Assembly (NCBI GenBank): GCA_021850545.1
Contig: JAJZLU010000002.1
Span: forward strand, 1 to 64,000
Direction of reading: 5' to 3'
DNA: 64,000 nucleotides
DNA from: Thermoplasmata archaeon
Lineage (GTDB): Archaea > Thermoplasmatota > Thermoplasmata > Thermoplasmatales > Thermoplasmataceae
Shown: positions 54,314-63,555 of the stretch, one piece after another
How the letters are laid out: the number at the start of each line of letters is the position of its first letter
How positions within the stretch are numbered: position 1 is the first letter of the stretch
Program-made: the position numbers and the translations under genes
Notes under the pieces: model-generated
Told to the model about the DNA's origin: nothing
Database searches by the model: none
The model's input: the letters and a program-made list of their open reading frames with translations, nothing else

Positions 54314-55363
54314 TCATTGCAAAAGCATATTGATTGAGTCCAAATCTTCAATAAGCCCGGAGGAGGCTTTCCTGATCCTGTTCATGATGGCCAGGCCCTT
54401 TCCGTGTTCCGGAAATGGTTGTATCAAACCTATGGTGCAGTCCATTTTATCGAGTTCACGAAGCGCAGAAAAGAGATTTCTTGCGATGACATCAAGATCA
54501 GAACCATCCCCGAGACCTGTACATTGCAACTTGGAATTCCTGCAGATTTCATCTGAACTTATAATGGAGATCTTTTCCCTCCATTCACCAAGCTCTGATA
54601 TCTTCTGCAACAGTTCCACATTAGATGCAAGATAGAGTTTTTTCGTTGGGGAATAATGCCTGTACTTCATGCCGGGGGCCAGAGGAATAGTGCTTTCATG
54701 CAGCCCCCTAGAGAAGTCAGTTACTTTAATCGGGCCAAAAATTTTCTCAAGTTCCTCGACGGGTTTTGCCCCGGCCCTGAGGAGAGTGCATCCGCCCCCT
54801 GAAATATCAATTATTGTTGATTCAACTCCCTGAGGGGTCGGCCCGCAATCCATTATGAGATCTACTCTCCCGTCAAGTTCCTCTATGGCATGCCTGGAAT
54901 CTGTAATGCTTGGCCTCGTTGAGATGTTTGCACTGGGCGCGGCAATTGGAACCCCTGCCTTTCGTATGACTTCCAGGGCGACCTTGCCCTCCGGCATCCT
55001 GACCGCGACAAGCGAAGAACCGCCCGTAACTGTTCCAGGGATCTTCGGCGACTTCTGCAAGAGTATGGTAACAGGACCTGGCCACACTTTCTCCAGTTTT
55101 TTCAAAATTTCGTCAGACACTTCCAGAGTGACTTCCTTCAGCATTTCCATGTCGGAAATGTGCACAATAAGCGGATTGTCCGGAGGTCTCTCCTTAGCTC
55201 TGAAAACTTTCAGGCACGCGTCTGATGAATAAGCATTTGCCCCAAGGCCATAAACAGTCTCCGTAGGGAATACTACCAATCCGCCTTCCCTTATGGTTTT
55301 CGCGGCAGTTTCTATTGATTGTATCGAAGGATTCTCCGGGTCGGTTTTTACTATGGTCGTCAT
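54314..55363 (-). CDS. sua5: Threonylcarbamoyl-AMP synthase (Sua5/YrdC)
   Basis: 349 aa with two domains. The YrdC domain (~12-205) has GGLVVFPTETVYGLGANAYS, KERPPDNPLIVHI and VAVRMPEG. An archaeal-type Sua5 domain occupies the C-terminal ~140 residues, linked by APGMKYRHYSPTKKLYL. It makes threonylcarbamoyl-AMP from Thr, bicarbonate and ATP for t6A37 of ANN-decoding tRNAs. Length and domain order are normal for the two-domain Sua5. It is upstream of purE, same strand, 32 bp apart. Confidence 0.94.
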   Translation of the reverse strand: MTTIVKTDPENPSIQSIETAAKTIREGGLVVFPTETVYGLGANAYSSDACLKVFRAKERPPDNPLIVHISDMEMLKEVTLEVSDEILKKLEKVWPGPVTILLQKSPKIPGTVTGGSSLVAVRMPEGKVALEVIRKAGVPIAAPSANISTRPSITDSRHAIEELDGRVDLIMDCGPTPQGVESTIIDISGGGCTLLRAGAKPVEELEKIFGPIKVTDFSRGLHESTIPLAPGMKYRHYSPTKKLYLASNVELLQKISELGEWREKISIISSDEICRNSKLQCTGLGDGSDLDVIARNLFSALRELDKMDCTIGLIQPFPEHGKGLAIMNRIRKASSGLIEDLDSINMLLQ

Positions 55364-55538
55364 ATCAGGTTATTTAACTGCTTATTAATGCCCGGTTAAT
55401 TACTGTTTCCAACTAAACCTGCATCAAGTCCGCTTGACATAATGGCAGCGTTAATGTAACACAGAAACCTTGGTATCCTGGATTGGGCAATATAGACAAA
55501 TCGCCAATTAAACCTTTTATTCAAAGACTCCCTAAGGG

Positions 55539-57926
55539 ATGATCATGGAGATAACAAAGTACGATCTCACCCTGGATATCGATTTCAAGAGCCTAAGGTA
55601 CACAGGCAAAGAAACAATAAATGTAAGCGGCCAGGGGGAAAATTTCTTCCTTAATTCAGTTGGTTTGGATGTTAAGTCCCTAATGATCGACGGAAACCCA
55701 ACCAAATTCACATTAAATGCAAAGGAGCAGGCTCTGGAGACAGACCACAAGATAACAGGCAATTCAAAGGTGGAACTAGAGTTCCAGGCAAATGTGGGAA
55801 ACATACTCCAGGGGCTGTATGTGGCAAATTACAAGGAAGGCCATATTTTAACAACACAGTTTGAAAGCACTGGCGCAAGGCGTGCTTTCCCATGCATTGA
55901 CCACCCAAAATACAAGGCAGTATTTTCATTGAAGCTGAATATTGACAGTGGCCTGGAGGCAATTTCCAATATGCCAGTTCTAAGGGAGGAGGAACAGGGC
56001 AATGGCAAGAAGCTGGTTGTATTCCAGGACACTCCGAGAATGTCTACTTACCTGCTTTACATAGGTGTGGGCAGCTTTGACCATATGGAAAAGGCATTCG
56101 GCAAGGTCAAGGGAATACTTACCGCCCCAAAAGGCCATCTGCTCACCACAGAATTTCCACTGTCTGAGGCGGGCGGGGCTATAAAGTACTTTGAAGACTA
56201 CTACGGGATTGAATTCGCTCTCCCGAAAGTCCATCTTATCTCGGTTCCCGAATTTGGCGCAGGGGCCATGGAGAACTGGGGTGCAATAACATTCAGGGAA
56301 GTGGTGCTGCTTGTCAATGAAAATACTAGTGCATCCGTGAAGCAGACAGTATCTGAAGTTATTGCCCACGAACTGGCCCACCAGTGGTTTGGTGATCTCG
56401 TTACAATGGAATGGTGGAACGATCTCTGGCTGAACGAGAGTTTTGCAACTTTCATGGCCCATAAGGCTGTCAATTCAATGCATCCCGACTGGCATTTCTT
56501 CGGCAAATTCCTGCTTGCTGAAACAGCAGGCGCATTCACAGGTGATTCCCTTCATAATACCCACCCTATTGATGCGGATGTGAAGAGCCCGGATGACATA
56601 GCACAGATATTCGACGAGATCAGTTACGGAAAAGGAGCAAGCATCCTCAGAATGATTGAAGGTTACGTAGGGGAAAAGAACTTCAGGGATGGCATAAGGA
56701 AATATCTCCAGGACAACAGATATGGAAATGCAAAGGGCTCAGATCTATGGAGCTCTATTGAGAAAGTCTCGGGAATGCCTGTATCAAAAGTCATGGAGGC
56801 TTGGATTAAGCAGAAAGGCTACCCAATCCTCAATGTAAGGAAGGATGGCGATCAGCTCCATATAACTCAGGAAAGGTTCATGCTTGACGGAAAGCCAGAC
56901 GGTTCAAGTTGGCCTGTACCGCTTACTGTTGTAAATGGCAACGGTGTAAAGTCAACCCTCATGGAAGGAAGCGAGATGAAGCTGGAGACAAAGGACTTCA
57001 TCAAGCTCAATTCTGGAGAGACGGGATTTTACAGGGTACTTTATTCGCCAGACCTCATAGCAAACCTTAATTCCAACCTGAAGGGGCTCTCATATCTGGA
57101 TGCATGGGGTATCGTAAATGATTACTTTGCATTCCTGAAAGCGGGAAGGATCAACCTAGACCAGTACCTTGAAAGCGTAGGGCCATTCACTAAGCTTGAG
57201 GAGTTCGTAGTTGCCCAGGAACTTTCCAGCCAGTTTTTCACGCTTTCCCTCCTCTTGCCTGAAAATTCAAAGCTGACATCAGTCGTCAAGGAATTCTACA
57301 GAACCCATTTAAAACGCCTTGGCGACAAGAAGCAGGGAGAGGATGAGAATGACGCAGTACTTAGGGGGGCCATCGCCCTGAATCTTGCAATGGTTGATGA
57401 AAAATACGCAGAAGAGATTGCCCCCAAGGTCGAATCCTTCTTTTCCGCGGATCCTGACCTTAGGCAGGCCATCGCTGTTGCCTATGCAGGAACAAGCAAT
57501 GACTTCAAAAAACTGGAGAAGCTCTTAGATGAGTCGAAAACCGACGAAGACCGCATCAAAATTATCAGCGGAATGTCATGGCTCAACGGGGAAGATAATT
57601 TCAGGAAACTGCTTGAACTTGTCCGGAATGGCAAGATAAAGAAACAGGATTCACTGAGAGTGTACATGTCAATAAGCTTGAACCCAGAACAGAGAAGCCT
57701 GATGTTTTCTGGAATGTCAGAAGCCGTAAAGACTGTAGAGGAATACTTTCAGGGCACCGGTTATACTGGTATGATGCTCGAAGCAATGATACCATTCCTT
57801 GGGATCGGCCGTAAGGATGCCATGAGGAAATACCTTGATACTATCAGGGTGGATTCGTACTCCAAGGGAATCGACAAGGGCATGGAACTTCTTGAAATAA
57901 ATTCAAGGCTGGTAGCTTCAAGCTAA
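55539..57926 (+). CDS. M1 aminopeptidase, tricorn-interacting factor F2/F3 type (copy 1)
   Basis: 795 aa; ATG 55545 is a close alternative start with AAGGGATG before it. The N-terminal beta domain (~4-190) precedes the GAMEN exopeptidase motif (~242-246) and the zinc site HELAH (277-281) with E300. A catalytic-Tyr region SYGKGAS and a C-terminal helical domain follow. In Thermoplasma, F2 and F3 trim peptides released by the tricorn protease to free amino acids. The gene is followed by a paralogue with the same order. Residues ~341-421 are encoded by a 242-bp stretch identical to that paralogue, a sign of gene conversion. Confidence 0.92.
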   Translation: MIMEITKYDLTLDIDFKSLRYTGKETINVSGQGENFFLNSVGLDVKSLMIDGNPTKFTLNAKEQALETDHKITGNSKVELEFQANVGNILQGLYVANYKEGHILTTQFESTGARRAFPCIDHPKYKAVFSLKLNIDSGLEAISNMPVLREEEQGNGKKLVVFQDTPRMSTYLLYIGVGSFDHMEKAFGKVKGILTAPKGHLLTTEFPLSEAGGAIKYFEDYYGIEFALPKVHLISVPEFGAGAMENWGAITFREVVLLVNENTSASVKQTVSEVIAHELAHQWFGDLVTMEWWNDLWLNESFATFMAHKAVNSMHPDWHFFGKFLLAETAGAFTGDSLHNTHPIDADVKSPDDIAQIFDEISYGKGASILRMIEGYVGEKNFRDGIRKYLQDNRYGNAKGSDLWSSIEKVSGMPVSKVMEAWIKQKGYPILNVRKDGDQLHITQERFMLDGKPDGSSWPVPLTVVNGNGVKSTLMEGSEMKLETKDFIKLNSGETGFYRVLYSPDLIANLNSNLKGLSYLDAWGIVNDYFAFLKAGRINLDQYLESVGPFTKLEEFVVAQELSSQFFTLSLLLPENSKLTSVVKEFYRTHLKRLGDKKQGEDENDAVLRGAIALNLAMVDEKYAEEIAPKVESFFSADPDLRQAIAVAYAGTSNDFKKLEKLLDESKTDEDRIKIISGMSWLNGEDNFRKLLELVRNGKIKKQDSLRVYMSISLNPEQRSLMFSGMSEAVKTVEEYFQGTGYTGMMLEAMIPFLGIGRKDAMRKYLDTIRVDSYSKGIDKGMELLEINSRLVASS
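56559..56800 (+). repeat. 242-bp perfect direct repeat, copy A (gene-conversion tract)
   Basis: From ACCCACCCTATTGATG to AAAGTCATGGAGGC the sequence is identical to 58995-59236, base for base, while the flanking parts of the two aminopeptidase genes have clearly diverged. The offset is 2436 bp and reading frame is kept. Confidence 0.95.
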
Positions 57927-57980
57927 TAACTCCAATATATTCTTATTTATTTTACCCCTATCTTTTCAAGGAGATGCTAT

Positions 57981-60371
57981 ATCACGGAAGTACAGAATTA
58001 TGAAATTTTCCTGAATATAGACAGTGAAAAGCTAAGCTACAGGGGAAAGGAAAAAATTTCTTTCTCAGGTGTTGAGAAAGAGATAAGGCTGGACAGCGTT
58101 GACCTGTCAATTTTCTCAGTAAAGGTATCAGGGCAGGAAGCTAAATTCTCAATTATTCCAGAGGATCAGGCTCTGTCCATAGAGAATGTCCATGGGCAAA
58201 ATGAAATTGTTGAAATCGAGTTTGGGGGCTCAATCCCGAGGCTGCTGACAGGCCTGTATCTTGCAAAGGCCAGGGATGGGAACATATTTACAACACAGTT
58301 TGAAAGCACAGGCGCCAGGAGGATGTTTCCATGCATTGACCACCCAAATTACAAGGCTACCTTCGACATTATGGTGGAAATAGACAGCACTCTGGACGCA
58401 ATTTCCAACATGCCTCCCGAAAGGGAGGAAAAGAATGGGTCCAGAAAGACAGTGAATTTCCAGAGGACTCCAAAGATGTCTACCTACCTTCTTTACCTTG
58501 GGATAGGTAAGTTTGAAGCCAGATCCTCAAAGAGGAAAAACACTGATATTGTACTCGCAGCACCAAGGGGAGAGCTTACCAAATCAGATTTTCCCATTGA
58601 AATTGCTGCGAAGGTCCTGGATTATTTCGAGGATTATTTTGGAATTGAATTCGCTCTCCCCAAGGTCCATTTAATATCGGTGCCTGAATTTGCAGCCGGT
58701 GCTATGGAGAACTGGGGGGCAATCACATTCAGGGAAGTTTATCTCAGCATTGATGAATCCACTAGTTCATTCAGCTACAAGGCGACTGGTGAGGTAATTG
58801 CCCATGAATTGGCCCACCAGTGGTTCGGAAACCTTGTCACCATGAAGTGGTGGAATGACCTGTGGCTGAACGAGAGTTTTGCAACTTTCATGTCATATAA
58901 GGCACTGACTAAGATACATCCGGAATGGGACACCATGGGTGACATGGTTCTTCTCAGGACAGAAGGGGCATTGAAGAATGATTCACTGAAGGACACCCAC
59001 CCTATTGATGCGGATGTGAAGAGCCCGGATGACATAGCACAGATATTCGACGAGATCAGTTACGGAAAAGGAGCAAGCATCCTCAGAATGATTGAAGGTT
59101 ACGTAGGGGAAAAGAACTTCAGGGATGGCATAAGGAAATATCTCCAGGACAACAGATATGGAAATGCAAAGGGCTCAGATCTATGGAGCTCTATTGAGAA
59201 AGTCTCGGGAATGCCTGTATCAAAAGTCATGGAGGCCTGGATAAAGATCAAGGGGTACCCCATAGTGGAAGTTGGCGAAGGTAGTGGGGGAATTGAACTC
59301 AAGCAGGAACAGTTCTTTGTCTCCGGAGGAAAGTCTGGGCAAACCTGGCCCATCCCTCTTACTTATTACCAGGGAGGAAAGGTTGAGTCCATGCTCCTTG
59401 ATACTAGCCAGGGCACATTCCCAGGAAAAAGGCCGGTTAAGCTGAACGCCAATTATTCAGGGTTCTACAGGACAACATATACGCGAGAGCAGTTTGAAGA
59501 GATCTTCTCAGGATTGGATAACTTATCAAACCTTGACCTTTGGGGGCTGGCCAATGATACCTATTACGCGATGCTGTCCGGCAGGATTCCTACTTCGGAA
59601 TACCTGGCAAGGATCAGGAAAACCTGGAATTCTGAGGAACCGATTATCATAAATGAAATATCTGGCGAAATTCACAGCCTGTATCTTATGAACCCTGAAA
59701 GCAGTGCGATAAAGACACTTGCGAAGGAATATTGCCAGTTGCATCTCTCTAAGCTTGGTGAGAAAACAAAGGGAGAATCTATCAACACTTCCGTAGCCAG
59801 AGGTTCTCTGAAAGCAACTCTGATTCTTGTGGACTCGGCTTACGCGGCAGCGCAGGGAAAGAAATTCGCTGGCTATTTCGATCTTGATCCGGATGACAGG
59901 GCTTCAGTAGCACTTTCCTACGCCATTACAGGTGGAGATTTTGCAACAATGTTTTCAGCATTTGAAAAGTCTAAAACCGATGAGGACAGGACCAGGATCC
60001 TTAGCGCAATGGGATGGCTTGGAAACAACGGGGATCTCAACAGGGCACTTGACCTAATCAGGAATGGAAAGGTCAAGAAGCAGGACACTGCCCGATTCTA
60101 TATCGGAGCTTCTCAGAGCCCAGGTTCAAGGAAATTCATGTTTGAAAACATGGATTATGCCATAAGGCAGCTGAGGGAAGTATATGTGGGATCCAGGGTA
60201 CCTGCAAGAACTCTTGAAACCATTGGGCCAATTCTGGGTATTGGAAGGGAAGATGCCATGAAGGAGAAGCTTTCACAGTTCAGGACCCAGGATATGTCTG
60301 TCAGCGTTAAGAAGGTGCAGGAACTTCTCACCGTCTATTCAAGAGTGAGCAAGAACCTATCATCCCTATAA
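57981..60371 (+). CDS. M1 aminopeptidase, tricorn-interacting factor F2/F3 type (copy 2), non-ATG start
   Basis: If translation begins at ATC 57981 the product is 796 aa, matching the 795 of copy 1. The frame is open from 57930 and encodes TEVQNYEIFLNID then LSYRGKEKISF, aligning with copy 1 (KYDLTLDID, LRYTGKETINV). There is no ATG, GTG or TTG in frame before 58323, and that start would remove the N-terminal ~114 residues. GGAG (57970-57973) lies correctly spaced from ATC 57981. An out-of-frame ATG sits at 57974. GAMENWGA, HELAHQWFG and WLNESFATF are intact, so the enzyme core is sound. Either a rare ATC start, a frameshift, or a sequence error. Confidence 0.85.
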   Translation: MTEVQNYEIFLNIDSEKLSYRGKEKISFSGVEKEIRLDSVDLSIFSVKVSGQEAKFSIIPEDQALSIENVHGQNEIVEIEFGGSIPRLLTGLYLAKARDGNIFTTQFESTGARRMFPCIDHPNYKATFDIMVEIDSTLDAISNMPPEREEKNGSRKTVNFQRTPKMSTYLLYLGIGKFEARSSKRKNTDIVLAAPRGELTKSDFPIEIAAKVLDYFEDYFGIEFALPKVHLISVPEFAAGAMENWGAITFREVYLSIDESTSSFSYKATGEVIAHELAHQWFGNLVTMKWWNDLWLNESFATFMSYKALTKIHPEWDTMGDMVLLRTEGALKNDSLKDTHPIDADVKSPDDIAQIFDEISYGKGASILRMIEGYVGEKNFRDGIRKYLQDNRYGNAKGSDLWSSIEKVSGMPVSKVMEAWIKIKGYPIVEVGEGSGGIELKQEQFFVSGGKSGQTWPIPLTYYQGGKVESMLLDTSQGTFPGKRPVKLNANYSGFYRTTYTREQFEEIFSGLDNLSNLDLWGLANDTYYAMLSGRIPTSEYLARIRKTWNSEEPIIINEISGEIHSLYLMNPESSAIKTLAKEYCQLHLSKLGEKTKGESINTSVARGSLKATLILVDSAYAAAQGKKFAGYFDLDPDDRASVALSYAITGGDFATMFSAFEKSKTDEDRTRILSAMGWLGNNGDLNRALDLIRNGKVKKQDTARFYIGASQSPGSRKFMFENMDYAIRQLREVYVGSRVPARTLETIGPILGIGREDAMKEKLSQFRTQDMSVSVKKVQELLTVYSRVSKNLSSL
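58995..59236 (+). repeat. 242-bp perfect direct repeat, copy B (gene-conversion tract)
   Basis: Partner of 56559-56800, inside the second aminopeptidase gene. It covers the catalytic-Tyr segment (DEISYGKGASILRM) and the following helices. Synonymous sites are also identical, which selection on protein alone would not preserve. Confidence 0.95.
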
Positions 60372-60490
60372 TTCAGCCAATTTCACTATTTTTTTTCTTT
60401 TGTTCAGTCTGGCATTATTGTAATAATTATTTATTTTAAATTATATGTACATATTCTATTTTTCATTAAATAAATATTTTCTATGAAGCT

Positions 60491-60552
60491 TTATATATCT
60501 ATTATATAAACTTTACTAGGAAAACTTATAAGTGCCTTACCTTAAGGAAAGG
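60491..60552 (+). promoter_or_regulatory. Promoter and ribosome binding site of the amino-acid permease gene
   Basis: TTTATATATC and ATTATATAAAC (60490-60511) are strong TATA candidates 45-60 bp before ATG 60554. AAGGAAAGGT directly before the start is a Shine-Dalgarno-like element, so this mRNA is probably leadered. Confidence 0.55.
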
Positions 60553-60553
60553 T

Positions 60554-62203
60554 ATGGAACAGAATATTCAAGGAAGAAGAAAGAAACCAAAATTAAGAAA
60601 AGAGCTTACTCTGTTTCAGCTCGTTATAATCGGAGTTGTTGGAGCCATGGGAAACGGTGCCCTTTTCGGTACTGTTGGGATGGTGGCCATTGCAGGTCCG
60701 GGCGCTATTTTTGGGTTTATTTTCGGCGGTGTGATCTACACCTCTATCGGGTTCACTTACATGGAACTCTCAAGGGTTCACCCGGAAGCCGGAGGGCCAA
60801 CTAGGTTCTCACTGTATACCCATGGTCGCCTGACCAATCTGATGAATTCAATGGCAGACCTGTCCTGGTATATCTTCATACCACCAATTGAGGCCGTTTC
60901 AATTGTAGCTGGACTGCAGTATTTTGCAACGCAGTATGGCTGGCCAAGCCTGCTTTCATCTGTAGGGACACCCACAGTTCTGGGTTCACTTATAGGGCTT
61001 GCACTCCTGCTGGCATTTGTGCCTTTCAACTACTTCGGGGTAAAAAGATTCGGAAACTCCACAAACTATCTGGGAGTTGTAAAACTGGTCTTCTACCTGG
61101 CAATGTCACTGGGACTGATTTTCCTTGTTGCAAACTGGAGCAATCTTTCCTCATACGGTACGTTCCCGAAGATTGGGCCAATAAGCATTTTGCTTGCAAT
61201 GCCCCTGGCCATGTACGATTTCGGAGGCATCAGGGTCATTCCTGATCTTGCAGAGGAATCCAAGAAGACTTCACATGTGACTAAAGCTGTTATTCTTACG
61301 GTAATAATCGAAACACTGATCTACATATCGATTGCTTTTGCAGTCCTTTCAAGCATTAACTGGGGGGCCCTCGGCATAGCGCCTGGAAATTGGTCTGCAC
61401 TGGAGAATTATTCCTCTGGAACTAATCCATTCTTCATATTTGCCCATTCCAACGGTCTTGAGACCATATTCATTATAGCGGTTATAGCCGGGCTTCTATC
61501 CCCATTTGTTACAGGGTACATTTACCTGGGCAGCGGAACCAGAATTCTATTCGCAATGGGAAGAACAGGATTCGTTGGGAACTTCATGAAAACGCTGCAC
61601 AGCAAATATGCCATTCCAATATGGTCCCTGGTTGCATTTGCTGTCGTTGGAGCTTTTGTTGTGCTCGTATCTGCACCGGTCCCGAACATATATAACCTGA
61701 TTGATTACGCTGTGGATGCCGGGTACCTTGGCTTCATTACAAACCCGGTTGCACTGATGGCCTCCAGAAGGCAGGATGTAACAAAGGCGAAGCACATGTA
61801 CAGGGGAATGGCAATCGTCGCGCCAATCGCAATGGGCCTTGCATCGCTGATCATATTCTGGGATGGATGGACTTCTCTTGTGTATTCCCTGGAAATCATG
61901 ATAGGAGGCACAATAATATTCGGCGTAATCAGCTGGTTCACCACAAATAAGGAAAAGATGAACTGGTCAAACGCAGTGTGGTACATCCTATATATCGTAT
62001 TCATGCTCGTGATGGTCGGAATCTCTTCTGATGGCCTGTACAACTACCTTTCATTCACAGTGGGAACTGTGATAACAGGAATTGTCACCGTTGCAGTGTT
62101 CTACCCATTCGGTGTCCTGACTGCCCTAAAGGAAAGGTATTCTCATCCTGAGTTCACGGAAACTGTGAAACAGGAAGTCAGCCAGGCACAGACCAGCCAA
62201 TAA
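60554..62203 (+). CDS. Amino-acid permease, APC superfamily
   Basis: 549 aa with about 12-14 membrane segments. The N-terminal helix LFQLVIIGVVGAMGNGALFGTVG (~23-45) carries the unwound G-rich substrate motif of APC transporters. FGFIFGGVIYTSIGFTYMELSRVHPEAGG is the matching helix 2-loop, and YDFGGIRVIPDLAEESKK is the conserved helix 6 region. It takes up amino acids, probably with protons. A short charged tail ends the protein. Its place after the two aminopeptidases fits amino-acid economy, but it has its own promoter. Confidence 0.9.
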   Translation: MEQNIQGRRKKPKLRKELTLFQLVIIGVVGAMGNGALFGTVGMVAIAGPGAIFGFIFGGVIYTSIGFTYMELSRVHPEAGGPTRFSLYTHGRLTNLMNSMADLSWYIFIPPIEAVSIVAGLQYFATQYGWPSLLSSVGTPTVLGSLIGLALLLAFVPFNYFGVKRFGNSTNYLGVVKLVFYLAMSLGLIFLVANWSNLSSYGTFPKIGPISILLAMPLAMYDFGGIRVIPDLAEESKKTSHVTKAVILTVIIETLIYISIAFAVLSSINWGALGIAPGNWSALENYSSGTNPFFIFAHSNGLETIFIIAVIAGLLSPFVTGYIYLGSGTRILFAMGRTGFVGNFMKTLHSKYAIPIWSLVAFAVVGAFVVLVSAPVPNIYNLIDYAVDAGYLGFITNPVALMASRRQDVTKAKHMYRGMAIVAPIAMGLASLIIFWDGWTSLVYSLEIMIGGTIIFGVISWFTTNKEKMNWSNAVWYILYIVFMLVMVGISSDGLYNYLSFTVGTVITGIVTVAVFYPFGVLTALKERYSHPEFTETVKQEVSQAQTSQ

Positions 62204-62232
62204 ATTTTTTTTAAAAAAATATTTTATTTTCC
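62204..62232 (+). terminator. Terminator between the permease and pmbA
   Basis: Right after the permease stop the sequence reads T8-A7 then ATATTTTATTTTCC. It could fold into a weak A/T hairpin and act in both directions between convergent genes. Confidence 0.45.
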
Positions 62233-62244
62233 AAACATCCTTTT

Positions 62245-63555
62245 TCAAAAAGCCTTGGAGATGCCTATTTTCTCCGATAGAACGTAAGGCATTGTGGAAG
62301 CTGAAATCTCCTCCCACCACTTCACGCTCTTGGTTTCACTGGATATTTCTCTCACTCCGCCGAGCACATTTGGAATGGAGTCGCTAATCCTTATGCCGCC
62401 AACTGTTCCCAGTATTTCTCCATTTTTCACATAGAAAGCCCCATCTCTTGGAACGGTTGAAAAAACAGCATTCCTGTAATCCTGGTACCTCGTGTACCAG
62501 CAGTTGTTAATGAATAGCCCCTCATCCATTTCAGAAATTATCTTCTCCTTAGTTTTATTTCCAGGCAGCAACTTTAGCTGCCAAGCCCCTGGCGATAGTA
62601 TTCCAGCATTCCCGGTAGTATGTGAGTTTCCCCGTTTTGCTGTTGAATAGGAGTGCATATAGCTCATCAACACACCATTTTCAATGAGCGTATTTCTGCT
62701 TGTGGCCGTTGCCTCATCATCACACGCCCTGTAACCTGAGCCTCCTGAGTCTAGGGGGTCATCAACCAGCGTGAATGAACTGCTTGAAACTTCTTTGTTG
62801 AGAGATCCTGCAAAGCAGCTCAAACCACTTTCCACTGAATAATAGGACAAGAAGCTGGAACTGTAGGAGATGAGGTTTCCCATAACATACGGGGACATCA
62901 GGACGTCAAACTTTCCAGGCTCAATATCGACGCTTTTTGTGGTGATGGCTAACGGTTCTGCAGATTGGCTGCCTATCTGGGCTATGGTCCCTGCTCCAAC
63001 TTTATTGGAAAGTCCAAAATGCCTCCCTTCCTGGCCTGTGCTTTTACCTCTGAAGGAACGGATCACAACTTCTAGGCCTCCGTTGGTGTAAGTGCACCGG
63101 TTGTATCTAGTCCTGACAGTAACTTCATTCGCCCTGTTATACAGAACCCCTGCGGTTCTTTCTGCACCAGCTTCAATAGCGGAGTTCACCAGGGCAGTTG
63201 AGAAATCCTGCAGGTCATAGTCAAGCTTTTTCAGCTTTTCCTTCTGATATCCACGCTGGGGTTCAGGGTTTATGCCTTCAAACGACGGGTTATCTGGTAT
63301 CTTGCCTGCGAGGTTCCATAGCAGGTTTATGCTTGACTCAAGCATTGAAGGATCTTTGACGTTCGTGGAAACTGTTCTTTTACCTCTAGAAGCAAATATC
63401 ACCAGAACAGACTCATCCCAGTTGTTGTAAAGATCCTGGCTGTTCCTTGAAAACCTGACCTGTTCAGTGCTGGAGGAAATCTGCTCTAAGGCGTATTCTT
63501 CGAAGCCTTTTTCCTCCAACTTCTTAATGGCAAGCTCCAGGTCAAAATCGCTCAT
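62245..63555 (-). CDS. pmbA: TldD/PmbA family metalloprotease-like protein, TldE (PmbA) subunit
   Basis: 436 aa. The N-terminal half includes EQVRFSRNSQDLYNNWDES and VFASRGKRTVSTNV. The middle has FDVLMSPYVMGNLISYSSSF and a conserved DDPLDSGGSGYRACDDEATAT (shortened from the family's GSxPFDDEG motif). It lacks the zinc HExxxH of TldD, as expected for TldE. TldD and TldE form a heterodimeric protease in bacteria. Its start overlaps the end of tldD by 4 bp. Confidence 0.9.
   Translation of the reverse strand: MSDFDLELAIKKLEEKGFEEYALEQISSSTEQVRFSRNSQDLYNNWDESVLVIFASRGKRTVSTNVKDPSMLESSINLLWNLAGKIPDNPSFEGINPEPQRGYQKEKLKKLDYDLQDFSTALVNSAIEAGAERTAGVLYNRANEVTVRTRYNRCTYTNGGLEVVIRSFRGKSTGQEGRHFGLSNKVGAGTIAQIGSQSAEPLAITTKSVDIEPGKFDVLMSPYVMGNLISYSSSFLSYYSVESGLSCFAGSLNKEVSSSSFTLVDDPLDSGGSGYRACDDEATATSRNTLIENGVLMSYMHSYSTAKRGNSHTTGNAGILSPGAWQLKLLPGNKTKEKIISEMDEGLFINNCWYTRYQDYRNAVFSTVPRDGAFYVKNGEILGTVGGIRISDSIPNVLGGVREISSETKSVKWWEEISASTMPYVLSEKIGISKAF

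Noticed and set aside
58323-60371. Start of the second aminopeptidase at ATG 58323
   Set aside because: It would delete a conserved N-terminal domain whose coding sequence is present in frame just upstream.
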